Position numbers and translations under genes: made by a program. Shown one piece after another: positions 8,335 through 16,689 of a stretch of DNA of 64,000 bases. The notes beneath the pieces are model-generated. The model was not told the DNA's origin. It searched no databases and saw nothing but the letters and a program-made list of their open reading frames with translations. Source of the stretch: Halomicrobium urmianum (GTDB lineage: Archaea > Halobacteriota > Halobacteria > Halobacteriales > Haloarculaceae); NCBI RefSeq assembly GCF_020217425.1, contig NZ_CP084090.1:2976001-3040000 (forward strand). The letters run 5' to 3'. The number at the start of each line of letters is the position of its first letter. Positions within the stretch are counted from its first letter, which is position 1.

Positions 8335-9270
8335 ATGAAGCTCCGGAGCCTCCTGGCTGGTGCGGCCGGAACCGTCGGCGCGGCGGCGCTCGGTAACCGA
8401 GCGCTGTCCGCGCGCGCGGACGACCTCGAACCGTTCCTCCCCGGCGACCACCACATCTACCGGTGGCGCGGGTTCGAGGTGGCCTACGACGAGATCGGCG
8501 ACCCGGACGACCCCGATCTGGTCCTCCTCCACGGGATCAACGCGGCCGCCTCGAACCACGAGTTCGACCGGATCTTCGAGGCGCTGGGCGAGGACTACCA
8601 CGTCATCGCGCCGGACCTACCCGGGTTCGGGCGCTCCGATCGGCCCCCGCTGCTGTACTCGTCGTCGCTGCTCGCGACGTTCGTCGAGGAGTTCCTCGCC
8701 GACGAGAGCGAGCGACCGATCGTCGTCGGGTCCTCGCTGACGGGGGCCTACGCCGCGATGGCGGCCCGCGAGGTGCCGGTCGAGCGCCTCGTGCTGATCG
8801 CTCCGACGGACACCTCGATGGGCGGCCGGCGCACCTGGGTCCGATCGCTGGTGCGCTCGCCGGTCGTCGGCCAGGCACTGCACAACCTCGTCGTCAGCGA
8901 GGCGGGCCTGCGGCACTTCCACGGCGACCACGGTTACTACGACATGGACAACCTCGACGACGAAGTGCTCGCCCGCGAGTGGCAGACGGCCCACCAGCCC
9001 GGCGCCCGCTTCGCGCCGGCTTCCTTCCTCGCCGGCTTCCTCGACCCCGACGAGGACCTCGACGCCGTGCTGCGCGACGTCGACGCCCCCGTGACGCTGG
9101 TGTGGGGCCGGGAGGCCGATGTGTCGCCCCTCTCGGACGGCCAGGCGCTGGCCGAGGAAGTCGACGCGCGGCTGATCGTCTTCGACGAGACCCTCCTGTT
9201 ACCGCACGTCGAGCATCCCGAGAAGTTCGCCGACGTCGTCCGCGAGGAGTACGCGACCGTCACGCACTGA
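8335..9270 (+). CDS. Alpha/beta hydrolase
   Basis: A 311-residue alpha/beta-hydrolase-fold protein. The oxyanion strand reads LVLLHGINAAA, followed by VIAPDLPGFGRSD, then a nucleophile elbow in VVGSSLTGAYAA (Ser in G-S-S-L-T, so GxSxT rather than the common GxSxG), a cap region and the catalytic His in LPHVEHPEKF. The first 27 residues are Ala/Gly-rich with a basic start (MKLRSLLAGAAG), possibly a signal or membrane-surface anchor. It is monocistronic with its own TATA box. Substrate unknown; esterase, lipase or haloperoxidase-like hydrolase are possible. Confidence 0.88.
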   Translation: MKLRSLLAGAAGTVGAAALGNRALSARADDLEPFLPGDHHIYRWRGFEVAYDEIGDPDDPDLVLLHGINAAASNHEFDRIFEALGEDYHVIAPDLPGFGRSDRPPLLYSSSLLATFVEEFLADESERPIVVGSSLTGAYAAMAAREVPVERLVLIAPTDTSMGGRRTWVRSLVRSPVVGQALHNLVVSEAGLRHFHGDHGYYDMDNLDDEVLAREWQTAHQPGARFAPASFLAGFLDPDEDLDAVLRDVDAPVTLVWGREADVSPLSDGQALAEEVDARLIVFDETLLLPHVEHPEKFADVVREEYATVTH

Positions 9271-9374
9271 CTGGACTCTCGCGGGTCTCATCTTCCGGGA
9301 ATCGGCGACGGGAACTTAACCGACTCGTTCGAACTGTCGGGTACCCGTCGACGTAGGGCGGAAGTGACAAACCC

Positions 9375-9986
9375 ATGCAAGACTCATGCCCCTCGGAGCA
9401 ACACCGTCACGGGACGCACGACTGTCGTAACCACCTCACTCGACGTACCGTCGTGGCCGGTTCGGCGGCCGTCATCGCGGGCTCTCTGGCCGGGTGCCAG
9501 GGAGGCGACGGCGGAGACGTCCCCGAACCGATCACGCTGACGACCGAGCACTCGTGTGACGTCTGCGGGATGGTCATTCCGAACCATCCGGGACCGTCGA
9601 CCGAGATCTTCTACCGCGACCAGCAGCCGTCGGGGCACGACAACCCGGCCCGGTTCGACAGCACGTGGGAGGCGTTTCAGTACGACTTCCAGCGCGACTG
9701 GGAGCGGCAGGTCGTGTACGTGACAGACTACTCGTCGGTCGACTACTCGCTGACGCAGGCCGAGGGCGACCTGCTTATCTCCACGCACCCGGAGGCGGAC
9801 GCCTTCGTCGACGCCGAATCGGTCACGTTCGTCGTCGGCTCCGAGGTCAAGGGCGCGATGGGCCGCGACCTCATCGCGTTCTCCGACGAGGCCGACGCGG
9901 AGTCGTTCGCCGACGAACACGGCGGGTCGCTGGCGACGCTCGACGAAGTGACCGAGGAGACCATCTCCAGCCTCCGGCAGTCCTGA
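9375..9986 (+). CDS. nosL: NosL-type copper-binding lipoprotein
   Basis: A 203-residue exported protein of the NosL family, which binds Cu(I) and delivers it to nitrous oxide reductase or other copper enzymes. A Tat-like twin Arg (R23-R24 in TRRTVVAG) precedes a hydrophobic stretch and a lipobox LAGC with Cys41. The copper motif CDVCGM lies at 61-66 (C61, C64, M66). The C-terminal DAESFADEHGG (174-184) is typical of NosL. The following gene, nosD, carries the same motif and an identical 32-bp stretch. The nos genes 9375-13507 are tightly packed and probably one operon. Confidence 0.9.
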   Translation: MQDSCPSEQHRHGTHDCRNHLTRRTVVAGSAAVIAGSLAGCQGGDGGDVPEPITLTTEHSCDVCGMVIPNHPGPSTEIFYRDQQPSGHDNPARFDSTWEAFQYDFQRDWERQVVYVTDYSSVDYSLTQAEGDLLISTHPEADAFVDAESVTFVVGSEVKGAMGRDLIAFSDEADAESFADEHGGSLATLDEVTEETISSLRQS

Positions 9987-9987
9987 G

Positions 9988-11874
9988 ATGGACGTGCGCT
10001 ACCCGCTGGCCGTCGTCGCACTCACCCTGCTCCTGTTCGGCACCGCCTTCGCCGTCCAGCCGGGGGGCGCCGAGCTCTCCCCAGTCCCGTTCGACGAGAC
10101 GCTGTCGATGGGGATGACGGGGCTGGACGTCCGCGCCGCCGAGCACGCTGGCTACGCGCTGCCCCGTGCCCAGGCGTTCTACTCGCAGTACCAGTACGTC
10201 ATCGGCTATTACGGACTGGAGGCGGCCGCGTCCCACCTCGATAGCGGACAGGCACAGCGGCAGTTCGGCCAACCGCTGGGGGTGTTCGTCACGGAGTTCA
10301 GCGGCGCCGGTCTCGAGTTGACGCCCGAGGGATACCTCGTCGTCACGAACGACCCGGGCGTCGGCTGGATCAGGGCCGAGCGGGCCAGCTACGTCGTCGA
10401 CGGCGCGGCCCGGACCACGGCGGGACCGGCCGTCGTGCCCTTCGAGACGGACGGCGACGCGGAGTCGTTCGCCGACGAACACGGCGGCCGCGTCGTCGAC
10501 TGGGAGACGGTTCGGGCGGAGTACGCCGACCGCGATAGGGCCGGGACCGAGCAGTTGCGTTCGATCAGGGAAAACCGGACGCGCTGGGCCGACGACCGCG
10601 TCGCGGACAGCCGGGACCTCCTCGACCGACCCCGGTCGGTCGTCGTCGGCGAAGACGCGCCGACGCTCGCGGACGCCGTCGACCGCGCACCGCCGAACAC
10701 GACGGTGTATCTCCCGCCCGGGACCTACGAGTCGAACGTCACGGTCACGAAGCCGCTGACCGTCCGCGGCGCGGGCGACGCGACCGTCGTCGACGGCGGA
10801 GGCGACGACAGGGTGATCCGCGCCAACGCCTCGCGCGTCGCCGTCGCGGACCTGCGCATCCGGGGCGTCGGTCCCGTGGGCGTTAGTTCGCCGACCGGGA
10901 ACGCGTCGGGGTGGGATTCGCGGGTCGAACTCGCCTACGGCCGCGGGGACGCCGCCGTCCTGTTCTCGGACGCCGAGCGGTCGCTGGTCGCCGACGTGGC
11001 GATCGAGACGCCGTCCAACGGCGTCCTCGTGCGGTACAGTCCCGGAACCGTCGTCCGGAACGTCACTGTCGACGGCGCCGACGACTGGCGCGACGGGTTC
11101 ATGGGCGTGCTGACGATGTACTCGCCGACGGTCGTCCAGAACGCGACCGTCCGCGGCGGGCGGGACGGCGTGTACACCCACCGCTCGCACGGCACCGTTG
11201 TCCGGAACAGCGACATGCGCGGCCTGCGATACGGCGTCCACGAGATGTACACCTCGGGGACGCTCGTCGCGGACAACGCCGTCGCCGACGCCGAGATGGG
11301 CGTGGTGGTGATGACCCGGCCGCGCGGCAACGTGATCGCGGACAACGACGTGCGCGACAGCGGCATCGGGGTCTCGATGGCCGGCGACGCGTCCTACGTC
11401 GTCGGGAACGTCCTCGTCGACAACCGGGTCGGGATGTCCGCCGGGGCGACCCGGTCGCTGTACACGCGCAACACCGTCGTCGGCAACGACCGGGGCATCC
11501 GGGCGGACACCATCGTCCCGACGAACGTCGTGGTCGCCAACGACGTCGCGGGCAACGGCCAGCCGGCTCCCCCCGGCAGCGGTCCGGTCCACGTCTGGAC
11601 CAGCGACGGCCGCGGGAACTACTGGGCCGACGCCCGCGGCCTGGACCGCGACGGCGACGGGACGCTCGATCGGATCCACCGCCCGTCGTCCCGCGTCGAC
11701 CGCACGCTCGGCCGGTCGCCGGCCGGGACCGCGATGAGCCGCGCACCGGCGTTCGACCTGTTCAGGGGCGTTCAGTCCGCGACGCCGGGCCTCCGCCGGA
11801 GCGCCGTCGTCGACACGGCGCCGCTGGCGGACCCCGTCAGACCCGAGGTGCTCGCGGAGGTGAACGAGTCGTGA
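9988..11874 (+). CDS. nosD: NosD-like periplasmic copper-maturation protein with NosL-like N-terminal domain
   Basis: A 628-residue exported protein. Residues 1-24 form a signal sequence. Residues 45-175 resemble NosL (GMTGLDVRAAEHAGYALP, FGQPLGVFVTEFSG, then DAESFADEHGG at 157-167). From about 205 to 560 repeated short strands (VVRNVTV, VVQNATVRGG, VVRNSDMRG, VIADNDVRDSGIG) form the right-handed beta helix of NosD. NosD works with NosFY in maturing the copper centre of nitrous oxide reductase. The NosL-like part lacks the CxxCxM metal motif. It begins one base after the nosL stop and overlaps nosF (GTGA). Confidence 0.9.
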   Translation: MDVRYPLAVVALTLLLFGTAFAVQPGGAELSPVPFDETLSMGMTGLDVRAAEHAGYALPRAQAFYSQYQYVIGYYGLEAAASHLDSGQAQRQFGQPLGVFVTEFSGAGLELTPEGYLVVTNDPGVGWIRAERASYVVDGAARTTAGPAVVPFETDGDAESFADEHGGRVVDWETVRAEYADRDRAGTEQLRSIRENRTRWADDRVADSRDLLDRPRSVVVGEDAPTLADAVDRAPPNTTVYLPPGTYESNVTVTKPLTVRGAGDATVVDGGGDDRVIRANASRVAVADLRIRGVGPVGVSSPTGNASGWDSRVELAYGRGDAAVLFSDAERSLVADVAIETPSNGVLVRYSPGTVVRNVTVDGADDWRDGFMGVLTMYSPTVVQNATVRGGRDGVYTHRSHGTVVRNSDMRGLRYGVHEMYTSGTLVADNAVADAEMGVVVMTRPRGNVIADNDVRDSGIGVSMAGDASYVVGNVLVDNRVGMSAGATRSLYTRNTVVGNDRGIRADTIVPTNVVVANDVAGNGQPAPPGSGPVHVWTSDGRGNYWADARGLDRDGDGTLDRIHRPSSRVDRTLGRSPAGTAMSRAPAFDLFRGVQSATPGLRRSAVVDTAPLADPVRPEVLAEVNES

Positions 11875-12695
11875 CGGGCGACTCGGTCTCCGATCGACCG
11901 GGTGCGACCGGGTCGGGGACAGAGGCCGAGACCGCGACGAATGCGCCGGCGGAGTCCGGCGGCGACCCGCTACTGACCGTCGAGGACGTCTCCCAGTCGT
12001 TCGGGGACGTCGAGGTCCTCGACGGGCTCTCCTTCGACGTCGAGCGCGGGTCGGTCGTCTGCGTCGTTGGGTCCAACGGATCCGGCAAGACGACCGCTCT
12101 GCGGGTCGTGGCGGGTCTGCTCGCCCCGGACGGCGGCGAGGTCCGGATCGCGAGCGACTCGGAGCGACCGGTGGGCTACCTCCCGCAGACGCCCGCGTTC
12201 CACCCGCAGTTCACGGTCGCGGAGACGCTGACGTTCTACGGCCGGCTGGCCGGCACCGGGGTCGACGTCGACGCGAAACTCTCGACCGTCGGCCTCCAGA
12301 GCGTGCCGGACCGCCGGGCCGGTGCCCTGTCGGGCGGGATGACCCGGTTGCTCGGCATCGCGCAGGCGACCATCGGCGACCCCCCGCTGCTGGTGCTGGA
12401 CGAGCCGTCTAGCGGCCTCGACCCGGCGATGGTCGAGCACATCTCGTCGGTGATCGGTCGCATCGCCGACGACGGGTCGGCCGTGCTGCTGGCGACGCAC
12501 AACATCGGCGCCGTCTACCAGATGGCAGACCGGGTGCTCGTTCTCGACGACGGGCACGTGGTCGCGGCGGGCTCGCCGGACGACCTGATCGACGAGACGG
12601 GGACCGAGACGCTCGACGCGGCGCTGGCTGACCTCATCGAGCGCAGTGGCGCCGGCGGGGCCGTGAGCGTCGCATCCGGGGGTGACGAGGCGTGA
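11871..12695 (+). CDS. nosF: NosF copper-maturation ABC ATPase
   Basis: A 274-residue ABC ATPase. Walker A GSNGSGKT is at 67-74, the signature LSGGM and Walker B LLVLDEPSSGLD follow, and the switch His lies in LATHNIGAVYQ. The GTG at 11871 overlaps the nosD stop; the first 32 residues are a low-complexity acidic/Gly/Ala extension before the ATPase core. The NosF-NosY pair energises NosD-dependent assembly of the copper-sulfide centre in N2O reductase. The stop overlaps the GTG of nosY, so the whole set is translationally coupled. Confidence 0.9.
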   Translation: MTGDSVSDRPGATGSGTEAETATNAPAESGGDPLLTVEDVSQSFGDVEVLDGLSFDVERGSVVCVVGSNGSGKTTALRVVAGLLAPDGGEVRIASDSERPVGYLPQTPAFHPQFTVAETLTFYGRLAGTGVDVDAKLSTVGLQSVPDRRAGALSGGMTRLLGIAQATIGDPPLLVLDEPSSGLDPAMVEHISSVIGRIADDGSAVLLATHNIGAVYQMADRVLVLDDGHVVAAGSPDDLIDETGTETLDAALADLIERSGAGGAVSVASGGDEA

Positions 12696-13507
12696 GCGCG
12701 GACCGGGGCGATCAGGTCCTCGCGCTCGCTCAGCGCGAGTTCGACGCGTTGTTGCGGACGCCCGCGTACCTGCTGCTCGCCGCGCTGTTCGGGCTGTCGG
12801 TTCTGGCCGTCCCGCTGCTCGGGGGCGCCGGGGGCTACCTGCCGCTGGTGTTGAACCTGGCGACGCCGGTCGAGGTTCTGGTACCGGTGCTCGCCGTCGG
12901 CCTCGGTTACCGCGCCGTCGTCGCCGACGAGGCGCGCGGCGAACTGGAAGTACTCCGAACCTATCCCATCGACCGCGCGACCTACGTCGCGGGCACGTAC
13001 CTCGGTCGGGCCGCCCTCCTGGCCGTCGCCGTCGCGGCGCCGCTGGTGCTGGGAGTGCTCGCGGTCCCGCTGACCGACCAGCCCGCGCCCTCCTTCCTCG
13101 CGTCGCACGCGACGGTCGACTCGCCGACGTACTACGCCCGGTTCGCCTTCCTCGCGGTGGTCTACGCCCTCGTCGTGCTCGCCGTCGTCATGCCGCTGTC
13201 GGCCGTCGCGCGCTCGCGCCGCCGCGCCGTCGCCCTGGCCGTCACGGCCGTCCTGCTCGTCGTGCTGGGAATCGACTTCGCCCTGCTCGCGGGCGTCGCC
13301 GAGGGCCTGATCGGACCGGCGAACCTCGGGCCGGCGCTGGCCGCGAGTCCCGCCAGCGCTTTCCGCGGTCTCGTGCTCTCGCTCGCGGCGGCGCCCGTCC
13401 AGAGCGGGAGCTTTCCGGCTCCGTCGCCGCTGCCGGGCGCCGTCAGCCTCCTCGCCTGGTTCGTCGGATCGCTCGCGCTCGCCAGCGTGATAGTCTGGTC
13501 GGAGTGA
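12692..13507 (+). CDS. nosY: NosY-type ABC permease
   Basis: A 271-residue integral membrane protein with six hydrophobic segments. The N-terminus (QVLALAQREFDALLRTPAYLLL, here cited as REFDALLRTPAYLL) is typical of ABC-2/NosY permeases. The cytosolic loop ADEARGELEVLRTYPIDR is strongly conserved in NosY. A GTG start at 12692 overlaps the nosF stop. It completes the nosLDFY set; no nosZ, nosR or nosC gene lies in the window. Confidence 0.88.
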   Translation: MSADRGDQVLALAQREFDALLRTPAYLLLAALFGLSVLAVPLLGGAGGYLPLVLNLATPVEVLVPVLAVGLGYRAVVADEARGELEVLRTYPIDRATYVAGTYLGRAALLAVAVAAPLVLGVLAVPLTDQPAPSFLASHATVDSPTYYARFAFLAVVYALVVLAVVMPLSAVARSRRRAVALAVTAVLLVVLGIDFALLAGVAEGLIGPANLGPALAASPASAFRGLVLSLAAAPVQSGSFPAPSPLPGAVSLLAWFVGSLALASVIVWSE

Positions 13508-13535
13508 TCGCGACGGCGGCGGTCGCCGACCGACG

Positions 13536-13922
13536 CTACCGCGGCCGGAACACGACGGCGCGGTCGCCCGTCGTCGCCCGCTCGCCGACCTCGACGCCGA
13601 CGACCGTGCCGATCTCGACGTCCTCGGGGTCGGCCCCACGGACCATCCCCGTGATCGACGCCGGACCGAAGTGGGCCACGGCGATGACGTAGGGCGCGTC
13701 GTCCTCGAACTGCGGCGTCGGGACGTGGACCGTCGAGTGGGTGGCCACCTCGCCGGCCTCGGGCAGCGGTTCCTCGCTCAGTTCGCGGGAGCCGCAGTCC
13801 GGGCAGACCCGCCGCGGCGGGAGCCAGCCGTGGCCGTTCTCGCACTCGACGTAGTAGCCCTCGTCGTCCCCGATGGCGTCGAGCCAGTCGTCGTACGCGC
13901 CGTTGCGGACGCGCTCGCTCAT
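13536..13922 (-). CDS. DUF35 OB-fold/zinc-ribbon partner of thiolase
   Basis: A 128-residue protein with an N-terminal helix, a rubredoxin-like zinc ribbon (C at 27 in VECENGHGW and CPDCGS), and a C-terminal OB-fold-like strand region (STVHVPTPQF, PYVIAVAHF, ITGMVRG, GTVVGVEV). This matches the DUF35/acyl-CoA-associated OB proteins that bridge thiolase or HMG-CoA synthase partners in archaea. The gene overlaps the thiolase stop by four bases, so it likely forms a complex with that enzyme. In the ribbon the first metal pair reads C-x-x-G-H, so one ligand may be His. Confidence 0.88.
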   Translation of the reverse strand: MSERVRNGAYDDWLDAIGDDEGYYVECENGHGWLPPRRVCPDCGSRELSEEPLPEAGEVATHSTVHVPTPQFEDDAPYVIAVAHFGPASITGMVRGADPEDVEIGTVVGVEVGERATTGDRAVVFRPR

Positions 13923-15085
13923 GCTTTCACCTCGAAGACGTGAATCGTGGCGCTCGCCGCGGTGCCGCCGGCGTTGTGCGCGACGCCGACGTCCGCGGCC
14001 GGGACGGCGTCGGCTCGCGCGTGAGTCCCCTCCAGGACCTTCGTGATGGTCACGAGCTGTGCGACGCCGGTCGCGCCGACGGGGTGGCCCTTGGCCTTGA
14101 GGCCGCCCGAGAGGTTGATCGGGGTCTCGCCGTGGCGCGTCGTCTCGCCCTCGCGAGCCGCGGAGATGCCTTTGCCGGGCTCGTAGAGGCCGATCGACTC
14201 GATGGCCAGCACCTCGGCGATGGTGAAGCAGTCGTGGACCTCGGCGAAGTCGACGTCGTCGGCGTCGATGCCGGCGTCGGCGTAGGCCTCCGCGACGGCA
14301 CCGGCGGCAGCGGGCGTCGCGGCGTAGTTCTGGCGGTCATGCAGCGCCAGGTTGTCGCCGTCCTGCCCCGTGCCCGTGACCGCGACGGGCGCGTCGAGGC
14401 CGTGGCGCTCGGCGTAGTCCTCGCTGGTCAGGACGGCCGCAGAGGCCCCGTCCGTGATGGGACAGGCGTCGTACAGCCCGAGCGGTTCGGCCACCATGGG
14501 CGCGTCGAGCACTTCGTCGACGCTGATCTCCTTCTGGAGCTGGGCGTTGTCGTTGACGAGCGCGTGCTCGTGGTTCTTGACGGCGACGTGGGCGAGGTCC
14601 TCGCGCGTGCCGCCGTGCTCGTCGAAGTACGAGCGCGCCATCAGCGCGTAGGCGGCGGGGAAGGTCATCCCGGCGCGGACCTCGTAGAGGTCGTCCGCCG
14701 CGATGGCGAGCGCGTCGGTCGCCGCCGCCGTCCCGACGTTGGTCATCCGTTCCATCCCGCCGACGAGGACGACCTCCTGCTCCCCGTTCCTGATCGCCCG
14801 CACCGCGTCGCGGATGGCCGCCCCGGAGGACGCGCAGGCGGCCTCGTAGCGCGTCGCCGGCACGGTCAGGCCGACGGCCTCGGCCATCAGCGGGCCCTGG
14901 TGGCCCTGGTGTTCCGCGATCTCGCCCATGAAGTTGCCGTAGTAGAGGGCGTCGACGTCGTCTGCGGGGACGCCGGAGCGGTCCAGCGCCGCCAGGCCCG
15001 CCTCCGCGAAGAGGTCGCGGCCGGTCCGTTCGGGATGTTTCCCGAACCTGGTGACGCTGGCCCCCGCAACGCGTGGGTCTGACAT
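13919..15085 (-). CDS. Thiolase family acetyl-CoA acetyltransferase
   Basis: A 388-residue thiolase of the SCP2/archaeal type. The nucleophile Cys lies in YEAACASSG, the general-base regions are EVHDCFTIAE and GHPVGATG, and NLSGGLKAKGHP is conserved. Archaeal homologues condense or cleave acyl-CoA, often in mevalonate or fatty-acid routes, together with a DUF35 partner, which is encoded next and overlaps its stop. A TATA-like element lies 25 nt upstream of the ATG and no ribosome-binding site is seen, so translation is probably leaderless. Substrate chain length is not inferable. Confidence 0.93.
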   Translation of the reverse strand: MSDPRVAGASVTRFGKHPERTGRDLFAEAGLAALDRSGVPADDVDALYYGNFMGEIAEHQGHQGPLMAEAVGLTVPATRYEAACASSGAAIRDAVRAIRNGEQEVVLVGGMERMTNVGTAAATDALAIAADDLYEVRAGMTFPAAYALMARSYFDEHGGTREDLAHVAVKNHEHALVNDNAQLQKEISVDEVLDAPMVAEPLGLYDACPITDGASAAVLTSEDYAERHGLDAPVAVTGTGQDGDNLALHDRQNYAATPAAAGAVAEAYADAGIDADDVDFAEVHDCFTIAEVLAIESIGLYEPGKGISAAREGETTRHGETPINLSGGLKAKGHPVGATGVAQLVTITKVLEGTHARADAVPAADVGVAHNAGGTAASATIHVFEVKA

Positions 15086-15105
15086 TACCTACCAGTGCGT
15101 GCTCC

Positions 15106-15115
15106 GTACTTAAAT
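15106..15115 (-). promoter_or_regulatory. TATA box of the thiolase/DUF35 operon
   Basis: ATTTAAGTAC on the minus strand, centred about 25 nt before the ATG at 15085. No Shine-Dalgarno sequence lies before the start. Confidence 0.55.
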
Positions 15116-15249
15116 GCCTGCCGCCGATGGCGGCCTCGTCGGGGACGATACCCTGTGGAAACAGCCCGTTAACCGTATTTTCGCGACAATCGGAATCTGT
15201 GGGTCCGAGCCGTATAATCACACACGTGGGAACGAAACAGCGGGACGGT

Positions 15250-15447
15250 TCATTCGACGATCTCGGCGATCCGCTGGGCCTCCCCCGAGAGGGTCGGTTC
15301 GGGTTCGACTATCTTGAGCACCTCGTGGTCGGTGACGTCGGGGTAGGACTTGCCGGTCGCGTCCTCGATGAGGGCCTTCTCCAGGCGGAACTCCGTTCCC
15401 TCGTAGACCACGTCGACGCCTTGCTCGTCGAAAGAGAGGAGAGTCAT
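15250..15447 (-). CDS. Small acidic haloarchaeal protein (DUF5800-like)
   Basis: A 65-residue acidic protein (MTLLSFDEQGVDVVYEGTEF at the start). I recognise it as resembling a conserved haloarchaeal family of unknown function, called DUF5800 from memory. The ATG at 15447 is selected because a TATA-like CTTTTAT (minus strand, 15472-15478) lies about 27 nt upstream; a longer frame starting at 15555 would run through that promoter. No transmembrane segment or Cys. Monocistronic. Confidence 0.8.
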   Translation of the reverse strand: MTLLSFDEQGVDVVYEGTEFRLEKALIEDATGKSYPDVTDHEVLKIVEPEPTLSGEAQRIAEIVE

Positions 15448-15471
15448 GCTCCCGTCTAGACCGACGCCGAA

Positions 15472-15478
15472 TAAAAGC
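15472..15478 (-). promoter_or_regulatory. TATA-like box of the DUF5800-like gene
   Basis: CTTTTAT on the minus strand, about 27 nt before the ATG at 15447; supports the short 65-residue start. Confidence 0.5.
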
Positions 15479-15576
15479 CTGTAGATGCGCCCCGGCCCCG
15501 TTCCGTTCGAGAGCGGGCCGACGACGCGGCGCTCCGTCAGACGCCCGTCAGACACTCGTCATCGCCATCCTCAGGG

Positions 15577-15583
15577 TTTAATA
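15577..15583 (+). promoter_or_regulatory. TATA box of the bactofilin-like gene
   Basis: TTTAATA, centred 27 nt before the GTG at 15607; no ribosome-binding site between, which suggests a leaderless message. Confidence 0.55.
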
Positions 15584-15606
15584 CGCCGGAAACGAGTCAT
15601 TCGCAC

Positions 15607-16602
15607 GTGTCGATAGGGACCGACCCGCTGGACCGGCTCGTCATCCCCGACGGGACCACCGTCGAGGAGCACGACCTGGTGACCGACGGGAACGTGGTCG
15701 TCGGGGGCCAGAGCACCGTCGACTTCGGCGTCCGCGGCCGGTCGGTCATCGCCGGGGAGCGCGTCTCCTTCGGCGGCCACATCGAGGCCGAGGGGGACTG
15801 CCGACTCGACATGTGGTGCGACGTCGAGGAGGACGTCCTCGTCGGCGAGGACGCTTACGTCGGCGAGCGCGTCCACGTCGGCGGCGAACTGCGGGTCGCG
15901 GGCGACCTGGACATCGGCGACGAGGTCGACATCGAGGAGGGCTTCGAGGCCAACGGCTGGATCGTCATCCGCAACCCGATGCCCACCGTCGTCTTCCTGT
16001 TCGTCTACCTCTCGCACCTGCTGCGCATCGGCGAGGAGGAGGCCGCCGAGGACGTGCTGACGGAGGTCGCCGGCGACGACGCCGAGGGCGACCCCGTCCT
16101 GATCCCGCGGGGCGCCCGCGTGGGCGACGACGTCTGGCGCGTCTCGACGCCCGCCGTGGTGGGCGACGACTGCCGCCTCCACGGCAACCTCCGCGCCGAG
16201 TCGCTGGAGGTCGGTCGGGACAACACCGTCTTCGGCAGCCTCCGGGCCCGCGAGGACGTCGTCGTCGGCCGCGGCTCGGAGATCAAGGGCGACGTCACCA
16301 CCCGCGGCGGGACCGTCCGCATCGGCCCCGGCGCCAAGATCTGGGGCGATGTCTCCGCCGACGACGTCGCGCTCCACGAGAACGCCACCGTCGACGGGAC
16401 CATCCGCGCCCGCGGTGAGGTCGAGATGCACACCGACGAGGTGCTCGACCGCCCCGACGAGACCGCCGAGGCGATGATCGAGATGGCCGAGGAACTGGAG
16501 GGCGACGACGCTACGGACGACTCCGACGCGTCCGACGAGGCCGACGAGGCCGACGGCGACGAGGGCGCGTCCGAGGCCGGCGCGGCCGAGCCGTCAGACT
16601 AA
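15607..16602 (+). CDS. Polymer-forming (bactofilin-like) beta-helix protein
   Basis: A 331-residue acidic protein with a GTG start fixed by a TATA box 27 nt upstream. Residues 25-120 and 165-280 consist of short repeated strands with Gly turns (VIAGERVSFGGHIEAEG, VGEDAYVGERVHVGGELRV and similar), the right-handed beta helix of the bactofilin/polymer-forming cytoskeletal family. Between the two beta blocks lies a hydrophobic stretch, TVVFLFVYLSHLLRIG (127-142), then an acidic helix. The last 45 residues are Asp/Glu/Ala low complexity. Bactofilins form non-polar filaments at membranes; a scaffold role is inferred here. Confidence 0.85.
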   Translation: MSIGTDPLDRLVIPDGTTVEEHDLVTDGNVVVGGQSTVDFGVRGRSVIAGERVSFGGHIEAEGDCRLDMWCDVEEDVLVGEDAYVGERVHVGGELRVAGDLDIGDEVDIEEGFEANGWIVIRNPMPTVVFLFVYLSHLLRIGEEEAAEDVLTEVAGDDAEGDPVLIPRGARVGDDVWRVSTPAVVGDDCRLHGNLRAESLEVGRDNTVFGSLRAREDVVVGRGSEIKGDVTTRGGTVRIGPGAKIWGDVSADDVALHENATVDGTIRARGEVEMHTDEVLDRPDETAEAMIEMAEELEGDDATDDSDASDEADEADGDEGASEAGAAEPSD

Positions 16603-16689
16603 TCGCTGGTCCGACAGGTACGGACCGCCGCGACTCACCGAACTGAAAGAACCGAAATCCCCTTGCCACAGACTCCGGTAGAGAATGGC

